Shown here piece by piece: positions 1-10,224 of a DNA stretch of 64,000 nt. The stretch is from Micropterix aruncella (Eukaryota > Arthropoda > Insecta > Lepidoptera > Micropterigidae): positions 1 through 64,000 of the forward strand of contig CALYMY010000061.1 of assembly GCA_944548615.1 (NCBI GenBank), read 5' to 3'. The position numbers and the translations under genes are program-made. Within the stretch, counting starts at the first letter, position 1. Every line of letters starts with the position of its first letter. The notes beneath the pieces are model-generated. The model did no database searches, was not told where the DNA came from, and worked only from the letters and a program-made list of their open reading frames with translations.

Positions 1-413
1 ATAAAATAAAGAATATAATATTTAATTTATTAAACGAAGCCGCGGGAAAAATACTAAAACTCCCTTGGCTCGGATCGCTACTATTGAAAACAAACATCGT
101 AAAATCGATAAATAAACTTTCGCAAGTATGACGAGGGCTGAAGTTACCATAGAAACAGAAATCGTTAAATCGATAAATATTCTATTGCGAGTCGGGCCAC
201 CGCCTGAGCTCGTTACTATGGAAACAAAACCGTTAAATCGATAAATCAATATACCTATACAGATATTAAATCGTCTATAATTCCGTTAATATTACTCAGA
301 TTTGAAAATTAAAAGAAGCGTTAGATGCGCAAAGCAAAACTCTATTAGATAATAATAAACAGGGAGGACTATTGATGCCTTTTAGCGCAATAGCCCTCAA
401 ACGTCGGAAGCCA
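1..413. repeat. Spacer of unit 1 (3' part, cut by window start)
   Basis: Right-hand 413 bp of the 716-bp non-satellite spacer. It holds the three ~66-bp degenerate subrepeats (about 73-255), an AT-rich tract at 256-360, and the junction to the first 166-bp monomer at 414, where the spacer and the monomer share the motif ATTTATTTCG. The exon-like part of the spacer lies outside the window for this copy. Confidence 0.9.
73..255. repeat. Three degenerate ~66-bp subrepeats with ATCGATAAAT
   Basis: Three imperfect direct copies, about 73-138, 139-206 and 207-255 (last one shorter). Each has a TACTAT/TACCAT-GAAAAC-like left half and the decamer ATCGATAAAT, which starts at 104, 169 and 237 (spacing 65 and 68). 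The same block recurs in every spacer, for example with decamers at 4134, 4199 and 4267. The minus-strand 75-codon ORF across it (22-249) shows three corresponding peptide repeats and is a by-product. It could be a decayed older satellite or a protein-binding cluster: CGATA-type motifs are bound by DREF and BEAF-32 in Drosophila, but the exact TATCGATA site is not present. Confidence 0.7.
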
Positions 414-2285
414 ATTTATTTCGAAAAATGTGATTTTTTCATAACAATTTCTATGTTCAAAATGAAAGTTTATATAAAAAAATTCAAAATGTCAAAATTT
501 CGAAAATGCCATTTCGTAGAGATTTCAAAGGCCTTCGTTCTGTCCGAACACCGTAACGCGTTAGGTTTACTCTATCTCGATTTATTTCGAAAAATGTGAT
601 TTTTTCATAATAATTTCCAAGTTCAAAATGAAAGTTTATATAAAAATTTTCAAAATATCAAAATTTCAAAAATGCCATTTTGTAGAGCTTAAGCGGGGTG
701 TCGATCTCGCCAAAGACCGCAACGCGGTAGGTTTACTCTATCTCGATTTATTTCGAAAAATGTGATTTTTTCATAACAATTTCTATGTTCAAAATGAAAG
801 TTTATATAAAATTTTTCAAAATGTCAAAATTTCGAAAATGCCATTTTGTAGAGATTACCAAGGTCGTCGTTCTGTCCGAACGCCGTAACGCTATAGGTTT
901 ACTCTATCACGATCTTTTTCGAAAAATGTGATTTTTTCATAACAATTTCTATGTTTAAAATGAAATTTTATATAAAATTTTTCAAAATGTCAAAATTTCG
1001 AAAATGCCATTTTGTAGAGATTACCAAGGCCGTCGTTCTGTCCGAACGCCGTAACGCTATAGGTTTACTCTATCACGATCTTTTTCGAAAAATGTGATTT
1101 TTTCATAATAATTTCTATGTTTAAAATGAAATTTTATATAAAATTTTTCAAAATGTCAAAATTTCAAAAATGCCATTTTGTAGAGCTTAAGCGGGGTGTC
1201 GATCTAGCCAAAGACCGCAACGCGGTAGGTTTACTCTATCACGGTCTTTTTCGAAAAATGTCATTTATTCATAACAATTTCTATGTTCAAAATGAAAGTT
1301 TATATAAAAAATTTCAAAATGTCAAAATTTCGAAAATGCCATTTCGTAGAGATTACCAAGGCCGTGGTTCTGTCCGAACGCCGTAACGCTATAGGTTTAC
1401 TCTATCACGATCTTTTTCGAAAAATGTGATTTTTTCATTATAATTTCTATGTTTAAAATGAAATTTTATATAAAATTTTTCAAAATGTCAAAATTTCAAA
1501 AATGCCATTTTGTAGAGCTTAAGCGGGGTGTCGATCTCGCCAAAGACCGCAACGCGGTAGGTTTACTCTATCTCGATTTATTTCGAAAAATGTGATTTTT
1601 TCATAACAATTTCTATGTTCAAAATGAAAGTTTATATAAAAAATTTCAAAATGTCAAAATTTCGAAAATGCCATTTTGTAGAGATTACCAAGGCCGTCGT
1701 TCTGTCCGAACGCCGTAACCCTATAGGTTTACTCTATCACGATCTTTTTCGAAAAATGTGATTTTTTCATAACAATTTCTATGTTTAAAATGAAATTTTA
1801 TATAAAATTTTTCAAAATGTCAAAATTTCGAAAATGCCATTTTGTAGAGATTACCAAGGCCGTCGTTCTGTCCGAACGCCGTAACCCTATAGGTTTACTC
1901 TATCACGATCTTTTTCGAAAAATATGATTTTTTCATAATAATTTCTATGTTTAAAATGAAATTTTATATAAAATTTTTCAAAAAGTCAAAATTTCAAAAA
2001 TGCCATTTTGTAGAGCTTAAGCGGGGTGTCGATCTCGCCAAAGACCGCAACGCGGTAGGTTTACTCTATCTCGTTCTTTTGTGAAAAATGTGATTTTTTC
2101 ATAACAATTTCTATGTTCAAAATGAAAGTTTATATAAAAAATTTCAAAATGTCAAAATTTCGAAAATGCCATTTCGTAGAGATTTCAAAGGCCTTCGTTA
2201 TGCCCAAACACCGTAACGCGTTTTATTTACTCTATCACGGTCTTTTTCGAAAAATGACATTTATTCATAACAATTTCTATGTTCA
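414..2285. repeat. 166-bp satellite array, unit 1 (11 monomers, reference)
   Basis: Eleven monomers of exactly 166 bp start at 414, 580, 746, 912, 1078, 1244, 1410, 1576, 1742, 1908 and 2074, then a 46-bp partial at 2240-2285. Every monomer has an AT-rich left half containing TATATAAA and TTTCGAAAA motifs, and a right half in one of three versions: GAGATTACCAAGG (slots 3, 4, 6, 8, 9), GAGCTTAAGCGGGG (slots 2, 5, 7, 10) or GAGATTTCAAAGG (slots 1, 11). Slots five apart match best (1/6/11, 2/7, 3/8, 4/9, 5/10), giving an 830-bp higher-order period. By my count the slot-4 monomer is about 30% GC with 9 CpG. No coding capacity: the ORFs run from monomer to monomer and stop at TGA. Confidence 0.96.
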
Positions 2286-3727
2286 GGAGTTCCCTCGTCG
2301 GGAGCCAACCCTGGGTGCAGCAGCCATGTCATGGTGGAACTTAGTAATTGCCATCATAATGGAATGCCTATACCAAATTTCACGTCTCTACGGTTGACCG
2401 TTGAGGAGTTCCCTCGTCGGGAGCCAACCCTGGGTGCAGCAGCCATGTCATGGTGGAACTTAGTAATTGCCATCATAATGGAATGCCTATACCAAATTTC
2501 ACGTCTCTACGGTTGACCGTTGAGGAGTTCCCTCGTCGGGAGCCAACCCTGGGTGCAGCAGCGATGTCATGGTGGAACTTAGAAATTGCCGTCATAATGG
2601 AATGCCTATACCAAATTTCACGTCTCTACGGTTGACCGTTGAGGAGTTCCCTCGTCGGGAGCCAACCCTGGGTGCAGCAGCCATGTCATGGTGGAACTTA
2701 GTAATTGCCATCATAATGGAATGCCTATACCAAATTTCACGTCTCTACGGTTGACCGTTGAGGAGTTCCCTCGTCGGGAGCCAACCCTGGGTGCAGCAGC
2801 CATGTCATGGTGGAACTTAGTAATTGCCATCATAATGGAATGCCTATACCAAATTTCACGTCTCTACGGTTGACCGTTGAGGAGTTCCCTCGTCGGGAGC
2901 CAACCCTGGGTGCAGCAGCCATGTCATGGTGGAACTTAGTAATTGCCATCATAATGGAATGCCTATACCAAATTTCACGTCTCTACGGTTGACCGTTGAG
3001 GAGTTCCCTCGTCGGGAGCCAACCCTGGGTGCAGCAGCCATGTCATGGTGGAACTTAGTAATTGCCATCATAATGGAATGCCTATACCAAATTTCACGTC
3101 TCTACGGTTGACCGTTGAGGAGTTCCCTCGTCGGGAGCCAACCCTGGGTGCAGCAGCGATGTCATGGTGGAACTTAGAAATTGCCGTCATAATGGAATGC
3201 CTATACCAAATTTCACGTCTCTACGGTTGACCGTTGAGGAGTTCCCTCGTCGGGAGCCAACCCTGGGTGCAGCAGCCATGTCATGGTGGAACTTAGTAAT
3301 TGCCATCATAATGGAATGCCTATACCAAATTTCACGTCTCTACGGTTGACCGTTGAGGAGTTCCCTCGTCGGGAGCCAACCCTGGGTGCAGCAGCCATGT
3401 CATGGTGGAACTTAGTAATTGCCATCATAATGGAATGCCTATACCAAATTTCACGTCTCTACGGTTGACCGTTGAGGAGTTCCCTCGTCGGGAGCCAACC
3501 CTGGGTGCAGCAGCCATGTCATGGTGGAACTTAGTAATTGCCATCATAATGGAATGCCTATACCAAATTTCACGTCTCTACGGTTGACCGTTGAGAAGTT
3601 CCCTCGTCGGGAGCCAACCCTGGGTGCAGCAGCCATGTCATGGTGGAACTTAGTAATTGCCATCATAATGGAATGCCTATACCAAATTTCACGTCTCTAC
3701 GGTTGACCGTTGAGGAGTTCCCTCGTC
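2286..3727. repeat. 119-bp satellite array, unit 1 (12 copies, reference)
   Basis: Twelve tandem 119-bp copies (2286-3713) and a 14-bp partial. Three linked substitutions define variant B: GCCATG to GCGATG, GTAATT to GAAATT, and GCCATCAT to GCCGTCAT. All others are type A; the last copy begins GAAGTT instead of GGAGTT (type K). Order: A A B A A A A B A A A K, so B recurs every five copies (595 bp). The left edge always cuts a 166-bp monomer after TATGTTCA. Monomers contain short palindromes, CCATG-T-CATGG and CCAT-CATA-ATGG. Because 119 is not a multiple of three, the overlapping 61-codon ORFs pass through all frames and are not genes. Confidence 0.96.
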
Positions 3728-4443
3728 CTTGTCACGTACCTCTTTCCGTAGGTTGTTTACTCCTTTTAATTCGTTTAACGCCTCGCGGGCAATATCTCTG
3801 GCTCTTTCCGGTATTTCTTCGAAATTCCGAAACGGCACTTCTATTTCTGTGGTCTCCATATTGTCTCTTCTCGTTGATCAAAGGCACTGAAAATGAAAAT
3901 GAAAAAGCACAGATTAAATAGTATTGAAAAGTAATTAAAGAAGAAGAAGAAGACGAGATAAAAAGCAGAAGCAATGAAATGAAAAGCGTTCTAAAACCCT
4001 ATCTTTTGACACCTCGCTTGTGTGTATATGATAAAATAAAGAATATAATATTTAATTTATTAAACGAAGCCGCGGGAAAAATACTAAAACTCCCTTGGCT
4101 CGGATCGCTACTATTGAAAACAAACATCGTAAAATCGATAAATAAACTTTCGCAAGTATGACGAGGGCTGAAGTTACCATAGAAACAGAAATCGTTAAAT
4201 CGATAAATATTCTATTGCGAGTCGGGCCACCGCCTGAGCTCGTTACTATGGAAACAAAACCGTTAAATCGATAAATCAATATACCTATACAGATATTAAA
4301 TCGTCTATAATTCCGTTAATATTACTCAGATTTGAAAATTAAAAGAAGCGTTAGATGCGCAAAGCAAAACTCTATTAGATAATAATAAACAGGGAGGACT
4401 ATTGATGCCTTTTAGCGCAATAGCCCTCAAACGTCGGAAGCCA
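3728..4443. repeat. Spacer 1-2 (716 bp, first complete copy)
   Basis: Non-satellite block between the 119-bp array and the next 166-bp array. From left to right: a candidate minus-strand exon (3740-3886); a tract with a GAA/AAG microsatellite near 3938-3953; an AT-rich stretch crossing the macro-unit reference start at 4031; the three ~66-bp subrepeats (about 4103-4285); and an AT-rich tail ending in CGGAAGCCA before the monomers. I see no rRNA, tRNA or terminal inverted repeat in it. By eye all copies of this block are identical, unlike the arrays. Confidence 0.93.
3740..3886 (-). pseudogene. Candidate captured exon, copy 1 (unknown gene)
   Basis: On the minus strand a pyrimidine-rich tract ending TTTTCATTTTCAG (AG at 3888-3887) precedes a 147-nt block that ends GAG before GTACGTGA (donor GT at 3739-3738). 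Inside, ATG at 3859 has A at -3 and G at +4. The frame begins METTEIEVPF and reads 40 codons to the donor, rich in Glu, Arg and Ala and probably helical (IPERARDIAREALNELKG). Without splicing it runs on through the donor into the 119-bp array and stops at 3689 (56 residues). A second frame across the whole exon is also open. I do not recognise the family. It is most likely the fragment of a host or transposon gene trapped when the macro-unit formed. Splice sites are predicted by eye only. Confidence 0.45.
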
Positions 4444-6314
4444 ATTTATTTCGAAAAATGTGATTTTTTCATAACAATTTCTATGTTCAAAATGAAAGTT
4501 TATATAAAAAAATTCAAAATGTCAAAATTTCGAAAATGCCATTTCGTAGAGATTTCAAAGGCCTTCGTTCTGTCCGAACACCGTAACGCGTTAGGTTTAC
4601 TCTATCTCGATTTATTTCGAAAAATGTGATTTTTTCATAATAATTTCCAAGTTCAAAATGAAAGTTTATATAAAAATTTTCAAAATATCAAAATTTCAAA
4701 AATGCCATTTTGTAGAGCTTAAGCGGGGTGTCGATCTCGCCAAAGACCGCAACGCGGTAGGTTTACTCTATCTCGATTTATTTCGAAAAATGTGATTTTT
4801 TCATAACAATTTCTATGTTCAAAATGAAAGTTTATATAAAATTTTTCAAAATGTCAAAATTTCGAAAATGCCATTTTGTAGAGATTACCAAGGTCGTCGT
4901 TCTGTCCGAACGCCGTAACGCTATAGGTTTACTCTATCACGATCTTTTTCGAAAAATGTGATTTTTTCATAACAATTTCTATGTTTAAAATGAAATTTTA
5001 TATAAAATTTTTCAAAATGTCAAAATTTCGAAAATGCCATTTTGTAGAGATTACCAAGGCCGTCGTTCTGTCCGAACGCCGTAACGCTATAGGTTTACTC
5101 TATCACGATCTTTTTCGAAAAATGTGATTTTTTCATAATAATTTCTATGTTTAAAATGAAATTTTATATAAAATTTTTCAAAATGTCAAAATTTCAAAAA
5201 TGCCATTTTGTAGAGCTTAAGCGGGGTGTCGATCTAGCCAAAGACCGCAACGCGGTAGGTTTACTCTATCACGGTCTTTTTCGAAAAATGTCATTTATTC
5301 ATAACAATTTCTATGTTCAAATGAAAGTTTATATAAAAAATTTCAAAATGTCAAAATTTCGAAAATGCCATTTCGTAGAGATTACCAAGGCCGTGGTTCT
5401 GTCCGAACGCCGTAACGCTATAGGTTTACTCTATCACGATCTTTTTCGAAAAATGTGATTTTTTCATTATAATTTCTATGTTTAAAATGAAATTTTATAT
5501 AAAATTTTTCAAAATGTCAAAATTTCAAAAATGCCATTTTGTAGAGCTTAAGCGGGGTGTCGATCTCGCCAAAGACCGCAACGCGGTAGGTTTACTCTAT
5601 CTCGATTTATTTCGAAAAATGTGATTTTTTCATAACAATTTCTATGTTCAAAATGAAAGTTTATATAAAAAATTTCAAAATGTCAAAATTTCGAAAATGC
5701 CATTTTGTAGAGATTACCAAGGCCGTCGTTCTGTCCGAACGCCGTAACCCTATAGGTTTACTCTATCACGATCTTTTTCGAAAAATGTGATTTTTTCATA
5801 ACAATTTCTATGTTTAAAATGAAATTTTATATAAAATTTTTCAAAATGTCAAAATTTCGAAAATGCCATTTTGTAGAGATTACCAAGGCCGTCGTTCTGT
5901 CCGAACGCCGTAACCCTATAGGTTTACTCTATCACGATCTTTTTCGAAAAATATGATTTTTTCATAATAATTTCTATGTTTAAAATGAAATTTTATATAA
6001 AATTTTTCAAAAAGTCAAAATTTCAAAAATGCCATTTTGTAGAGCTTAAGCGGGGTGTCGATCTCGCCAAAGACCGCAACGCGGTAGGTTTACTCTATCT
6101 CGTTCTTTTGTGAAAAATGTGATTTTTTCATAACAATTTCTATGTTCAAAATGAAAGTTTATATAAAAAATTTCAAAATGTCAAAATTTCGAAAATGCCA
6201 TTTCGTAGAGATTTCAAAGGCCTTCGTTATGCCCAAACACCGTAACGCGTTTTATTTACTCTATCACGGTCTTTTTCGAAAAATGACATTTATTCATAAC
6301 AATTTCTATGTTCA
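4444..6314. repeat. 166-bp array, unit 2 (11 monomers)
   Basis: Same slot order as unit 1. One A is missing in slot 6 near 5319 (GTTCAAATGAAAG), which makes the array 1,871 bp and fuses two spurious reading frames into a 103-codon ORF. Confidence 0.95.
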
Positions 6315-7637
6315 GGAGTTCCCTCGTCGGGAGCCAACCCTGGGTGCAGCAGCCATGTCATGGTGGAACTTAGTAATTGCCATCATAATGGAATGCCTAT
6401 ACCAAATTTCACGTCTCTACGGTTGACCGTTGAGGAGTTCCCTCGTCGGGAGCCAACCCTGGGTGCAGCAGCGATGTCATGGTGGAACTTAGAAATTGCC
6501 GTCATAATGGAATGCCTATACCAAATTTCACGTCTCTACGGTTGACCGTTGAGGAGTTCCCTCGTCGGGAGCCAACCCTGGGTGCAGCAGCCATGTCATG
6601 GTGGAACTTAGTAATTGCCATCATAATGGAATGCCTATACCAAATTTCACGTCTCTACGGTTGACCGTTGAGGAGTTCCCTCGTCGGGAGCCAACCCTGG
6701 GTGCAGCAGCCATGTCATGGTGGAACTTAGTAATTGCCATCATAATGGAATGCCTATACCAAATTTCACGTCTCTACGGTTGACCGTTGAGGAGTTCCCT
6801 CGTCGGGAGCCAACCCTGGGTGCAGCAGCCATGTCATGGTGGAACTTAGTAATTGCCATCATAATGGAATGCCTATACCAAATTTCACGTCTCTACGGTT
6901 GACCGTTGAGGAGTTCCCTCGTCGGGAGCCAACCCTGGGTGCAGCAGCCATGTCATGGTGGAACTTAGTAATTGCCATCATAATGGAATGCCTATACCAA
7001 ATTTCACGTCTCTACGGTTGACCGTTGAGGAGTTCCCTCGTCGGGAGCCAACCCTGGGTGCAGCAGCGATGTCATGGTGGAACTTAGAAATTGCCGTCAT
7101 AATGGAATGCCTATACCAAATTTCACGTCTCTACGGTTGACCGTTGAGGAGTTCCCTCGTCGGGAGCCAACCCTGGGTGCAGCAGCCATGTCATGGTGGA
7201 ACTTAGTAATTGCCATCATAATGGAATGCCTATACCAAATTTCACGTCTCTACGGTTGACCGTTGAGGAGTTCCCTCGTCGGGAGCCAACCCTGGGTGCA
7301 GCAGCCATGTCATGGTGGAACTTAGTAATTGCCATCATAATGGAATGCCTATACCAAATTTCACGTCTCTACGGTTGACCGTTGAGGAGTTCCCTCGTCG
7401 GGAGCCAACCCTGGGTGCAGCAGCCATGTCATGGTGGAACTTAGTAATTGCCATCATAATGGAATGCCTATACCAAATTTCACGTCTCTACGGTTGACCG
7501 TTGAGAAGTTCCCTCGTCGGGAGCCAACCCTGGGTGCAGCAGCCATGTCATGGTGGAACTTAGTAATTGCCATCATAATGGAATGCCTATACCAAATTTC
7601 ACGTCTCTACGGTTGACCGTTGAGGAGTTCCCTCGTC
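6315..7637. repeat. 119-bp array, unit 2 (11 copies)
   Basis: Order A B A A A A B A A A K and a 14-bp tail. Relative to the reference one type-A copy is missing before the first B. Confidence 0.95.
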
Positions 7638-8353
7638 CTTGTCACGTACCTCTTTCCGTAGGTTGTTTACTCCTTTTAATTCGTTTAACGCCTCGCGGGC
7701 AATATCTCTGGCTCTTTCCGGTATTTCTTCGAAATTCCGAAACGGCACTTCTATTTCTGTGGTCTCCATATTGTCTCTTCTCGTTGATCAAAGGCACTGA
7801 AAATGAAAATGAAAAAGCACAGATTAAATAGTATTGAAAAGTAATTAAAGAAGAAGAAGAAGACGAGATAAAAAGCAGAAGCAATGAAATGAAAAGCGTT
7901 CTAAAACCCTATCTTTTGACACCTCGCTTGTGTGTATATGATAAAATAAAGAATATAATATTTAATTTATTAAACGAAGCCGCGGGAAAAATACTAAAAC
8001 TCCCTTGGCTCGGATCGCTACTATTGAAAACAAACATCGTAAAATCGATAAATAAACTTTCGCAAGTATGACGAGGGCTGAAGTTACCATAGAAACAGAA
8101 ATCGTTAAATCGATAAATATTCTATTGCGAGTCGGGCCACCGCCTGAGCTCGTTACTATGGAAACAAAACCGTTAAATCGATAAATCAATATACCTATAC
8201 AGATATTAAATCGTCTATAATTCCGTTAATATTACTCAGATTTGAAAATTAAAAGAAGCGTTAGATGCGCAAAGCAAAACTCTATTAGATAATAATAAAC
8301 AGGGAGGACTATTGATGCCTTTTAGCGCAATAGCCCTCAAACGTCGGAAGCCA
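7638..8353. repeat. Spacer 2-3
   Basis: Full 716-bp spacer with no difference from the first complete copy that I can see. Confidence 0.93.
7650..7796 (-). pseudogene. Candidate captured exon, copy 2
   Basis: Same acceptor, ATG (7769) and donor as copy 1; unspliced frame ends at 7599. Confidence 0.42.
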
Positions 8354-10224
8354 ATTTATTTCGAAAAATGTGATTTTTTCATAACAATTTCTATGTTCAA
8401 AATGAAAGTTTATATAAAAAAATTCAAAATGTCAAAATTTCGAAAATGCCATTTCGTAGAGATTTCAAAGGCCTTCGTTCTGTCCGAACACCGTAACGCG
8501 TTAGGTTTACTCTATCTCGATTTATTTCGAAAAATGTGATTTTTTCATAATAATTTCCAAGTTCAAAATGAAAGTTTATATAAAAATTTTCAAAATATCA
8601 AAATTTCAAAAATGCCATTTTGTAGAGCTTAAGCGGGGTGTCGATCTCGCCAAAGACCGCAACGCGGTAGGTTTACTCTATCTCGATTTATTTCGAAAAA
8701 AATGTGATTTTTTCATAACAATTTCTATGTTCAAATGAAAGTTTATATAAAATTTTTCAAAATGTCAAAATTTCGAAAATGCCATTTTGTAGAGATTACC
8801 AAGGTCGTCGTTCTGTCCGAACGCCGTAACGCTATAGGTTTACTCTATCACGATCTTTTTCGAAAAATGTGATTTTTTCATAACAATTTCTATGTTTAAA
8901 ATGAAATTTTATATAAAATTTTTCAAAATGTCAAAATTTCGAAATGCCATTTTGTAGAGATTACCAAGGCCGTCGTTCTGTCCGAACGCCGTAACGCTAT
9001 AGGTTTACTCTATCACGATCTTTTTCGAAAAATGTGATTTTTTCATAATAATTTCTATGTTTAAAATGAAATTTTATATAAAATTTTTCAAAATGTCAAA
9101 ATTTCAAAAATGCCATTTTGTAGAGCTTAAGCGGGGTGTCGATCTAGCCAAAGACCGCAACGCGGTAGGTTTACTCTATCACGGTCTTTTTCGAAAAATG
9201 TCATTTATTCATAACAATTTCTATGTTCAAAATGAAAGTTTATATAAAAAATTTCAAAATGTCAAAATTTCGAAAATGCCATTTCGTAGAGATTACCAAG
9301 GCCGTGGTTCTGTCCGAACGCCGTAACGCTATAGGTTTACTCTATCACGATCTTTTTCGAAAAATGTGATTTTTTCATTATAATTTCTATGTTTAAAATG
9401 AAATTTTATATAAAATTTTTCAAAATGTCAAAATTTCAAAAATGCCATTTTGTAGAGCTTAAGCGGGGTGTCGATCTCGCCAAAGACCGCAACGCGGTAG
9501 GTTTACTCTATCTCGATTTATTTCGAAAAATGTGATTTTTTCATAACAATTTCTATGTTCAAAATGAAAGTTTATATAAAAAATTTCAAAATGTCAAAAT
9601 TTCGAAAATGCCATTTTGTAGAGATTACCAAGGCCGTCGTTCTGTCCGAACGCCGTAACCCTATAGGTTTACTCTATCACGATCTTTTTCGAAAATGTGA
9701 TTTTTTCATAACAATTTCTATGTTTAAAATGAAATTTTATATAAAATTTTTCAAAATGTCAAAATTTCGAAAATGCCATTTTGTAGAGATTACCAAGGCC
9801 GTCGTTCTGTCCGAACGCCGTAACCCTATAGGTTTACTCTATCACGATCTTTTTCGAAAAATATGATTTTTTCATAATAATTTCTATGTTTAAAATGAAA
9901 TTTTATATAAAATTTTTCAAAAAGTCAAAATTTCAAAAATGCCATTTTGTAGAGCTTAAGCGGGGTGTCGATCTCGCCAAAGACCGCAACGCGGTAGGTT
10001 TACTCTATCTCGTTCTTTTGTGAAAAATGTGATTTTTTCATAACAATTTCTATGTTCAAAATGAAAGTTTATATAAAAAATTTCAAAATGTCAAAATTTC
10101 GAAAATGCCATTTCGTAGAGATTTCAAAGGCCTTCGTTATGCCCAAACACCGTAACGCGTTTTATTTACTCTATCACGGTCTTTTTCGAAAAATGACATT
10201 TATTCATAACAATTTCTATGTTCA
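8354..10224. repeat. 166-bp array, unit 3 (11 monomers, indel-rich)
   Basis: Reference slot order, but with four homopolymer changes: two extra A near 8698, one A lost near 8733, one near 8942 and one near 9692. The net change is -1. The clustering in A runs suggests residual long-read error rather than biology. Confidence 0.94.

Noticed and set aside
22..249. 75-codon minus-strand ORF in each spacer with three internal peptide repeats
   Set aside because: Its repeats mirror the ~66-bp DNA subrepeats; no start context, domain or codon bias supports coding.
363..377. GGAGG seven bases before ATG, resembling a bacterial ribosome binding site
   Set aside because: The following frame runs straight into a satellite monomer and stops; the 64-kb tandem array is eukaryotic in character. 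Chance match.
1117..1386. Lys/Phe-rich 75-103 codon ORFs in the 166-bp arrays (starting MFKMK...)
   Set aside because: They follow monomer boundaries, are AT-driven in composition, and change length whenever a homopolymer indel occurs.
414..2285. CENP-B box in the 166-bp monomer
   Set aside because: TTCG occurs several times, but the downstream A and CGGG of the 17-bp box are not at the right spacing in monomers or spacer.
2331..3706. Overlapping 61-codon ORFs on the plus strand, repeated every 119 bp in all units
   Set aside because: 119 is not a multiple of three, so each ORF is the same non-coding monomer read through shifting frames until a TGA. Identical in every copy because the DNA is.
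2286..3727. CRISPR array
   Set aside because: Copies are 119 bp and directly abutting with no unique spacers.
3938..3953. GAA/AAG microsatellite in the spacer
   Set aside because: Real but only about five triplets, and constant in all copies; too small to be informative.
3728..4443. Transposon (terminal inverted repeats, LTRs or Helitron ends) delimiting the spacer
   Set aside because: I found no inverted repeats or target duplications at the spacer edges. The 14-bp match at the left edge is the partial 119-mer, and the right-edge ATTTATTTCG is the monomer itself. A Helitron-like origin cannot be excluded but has no direct support.
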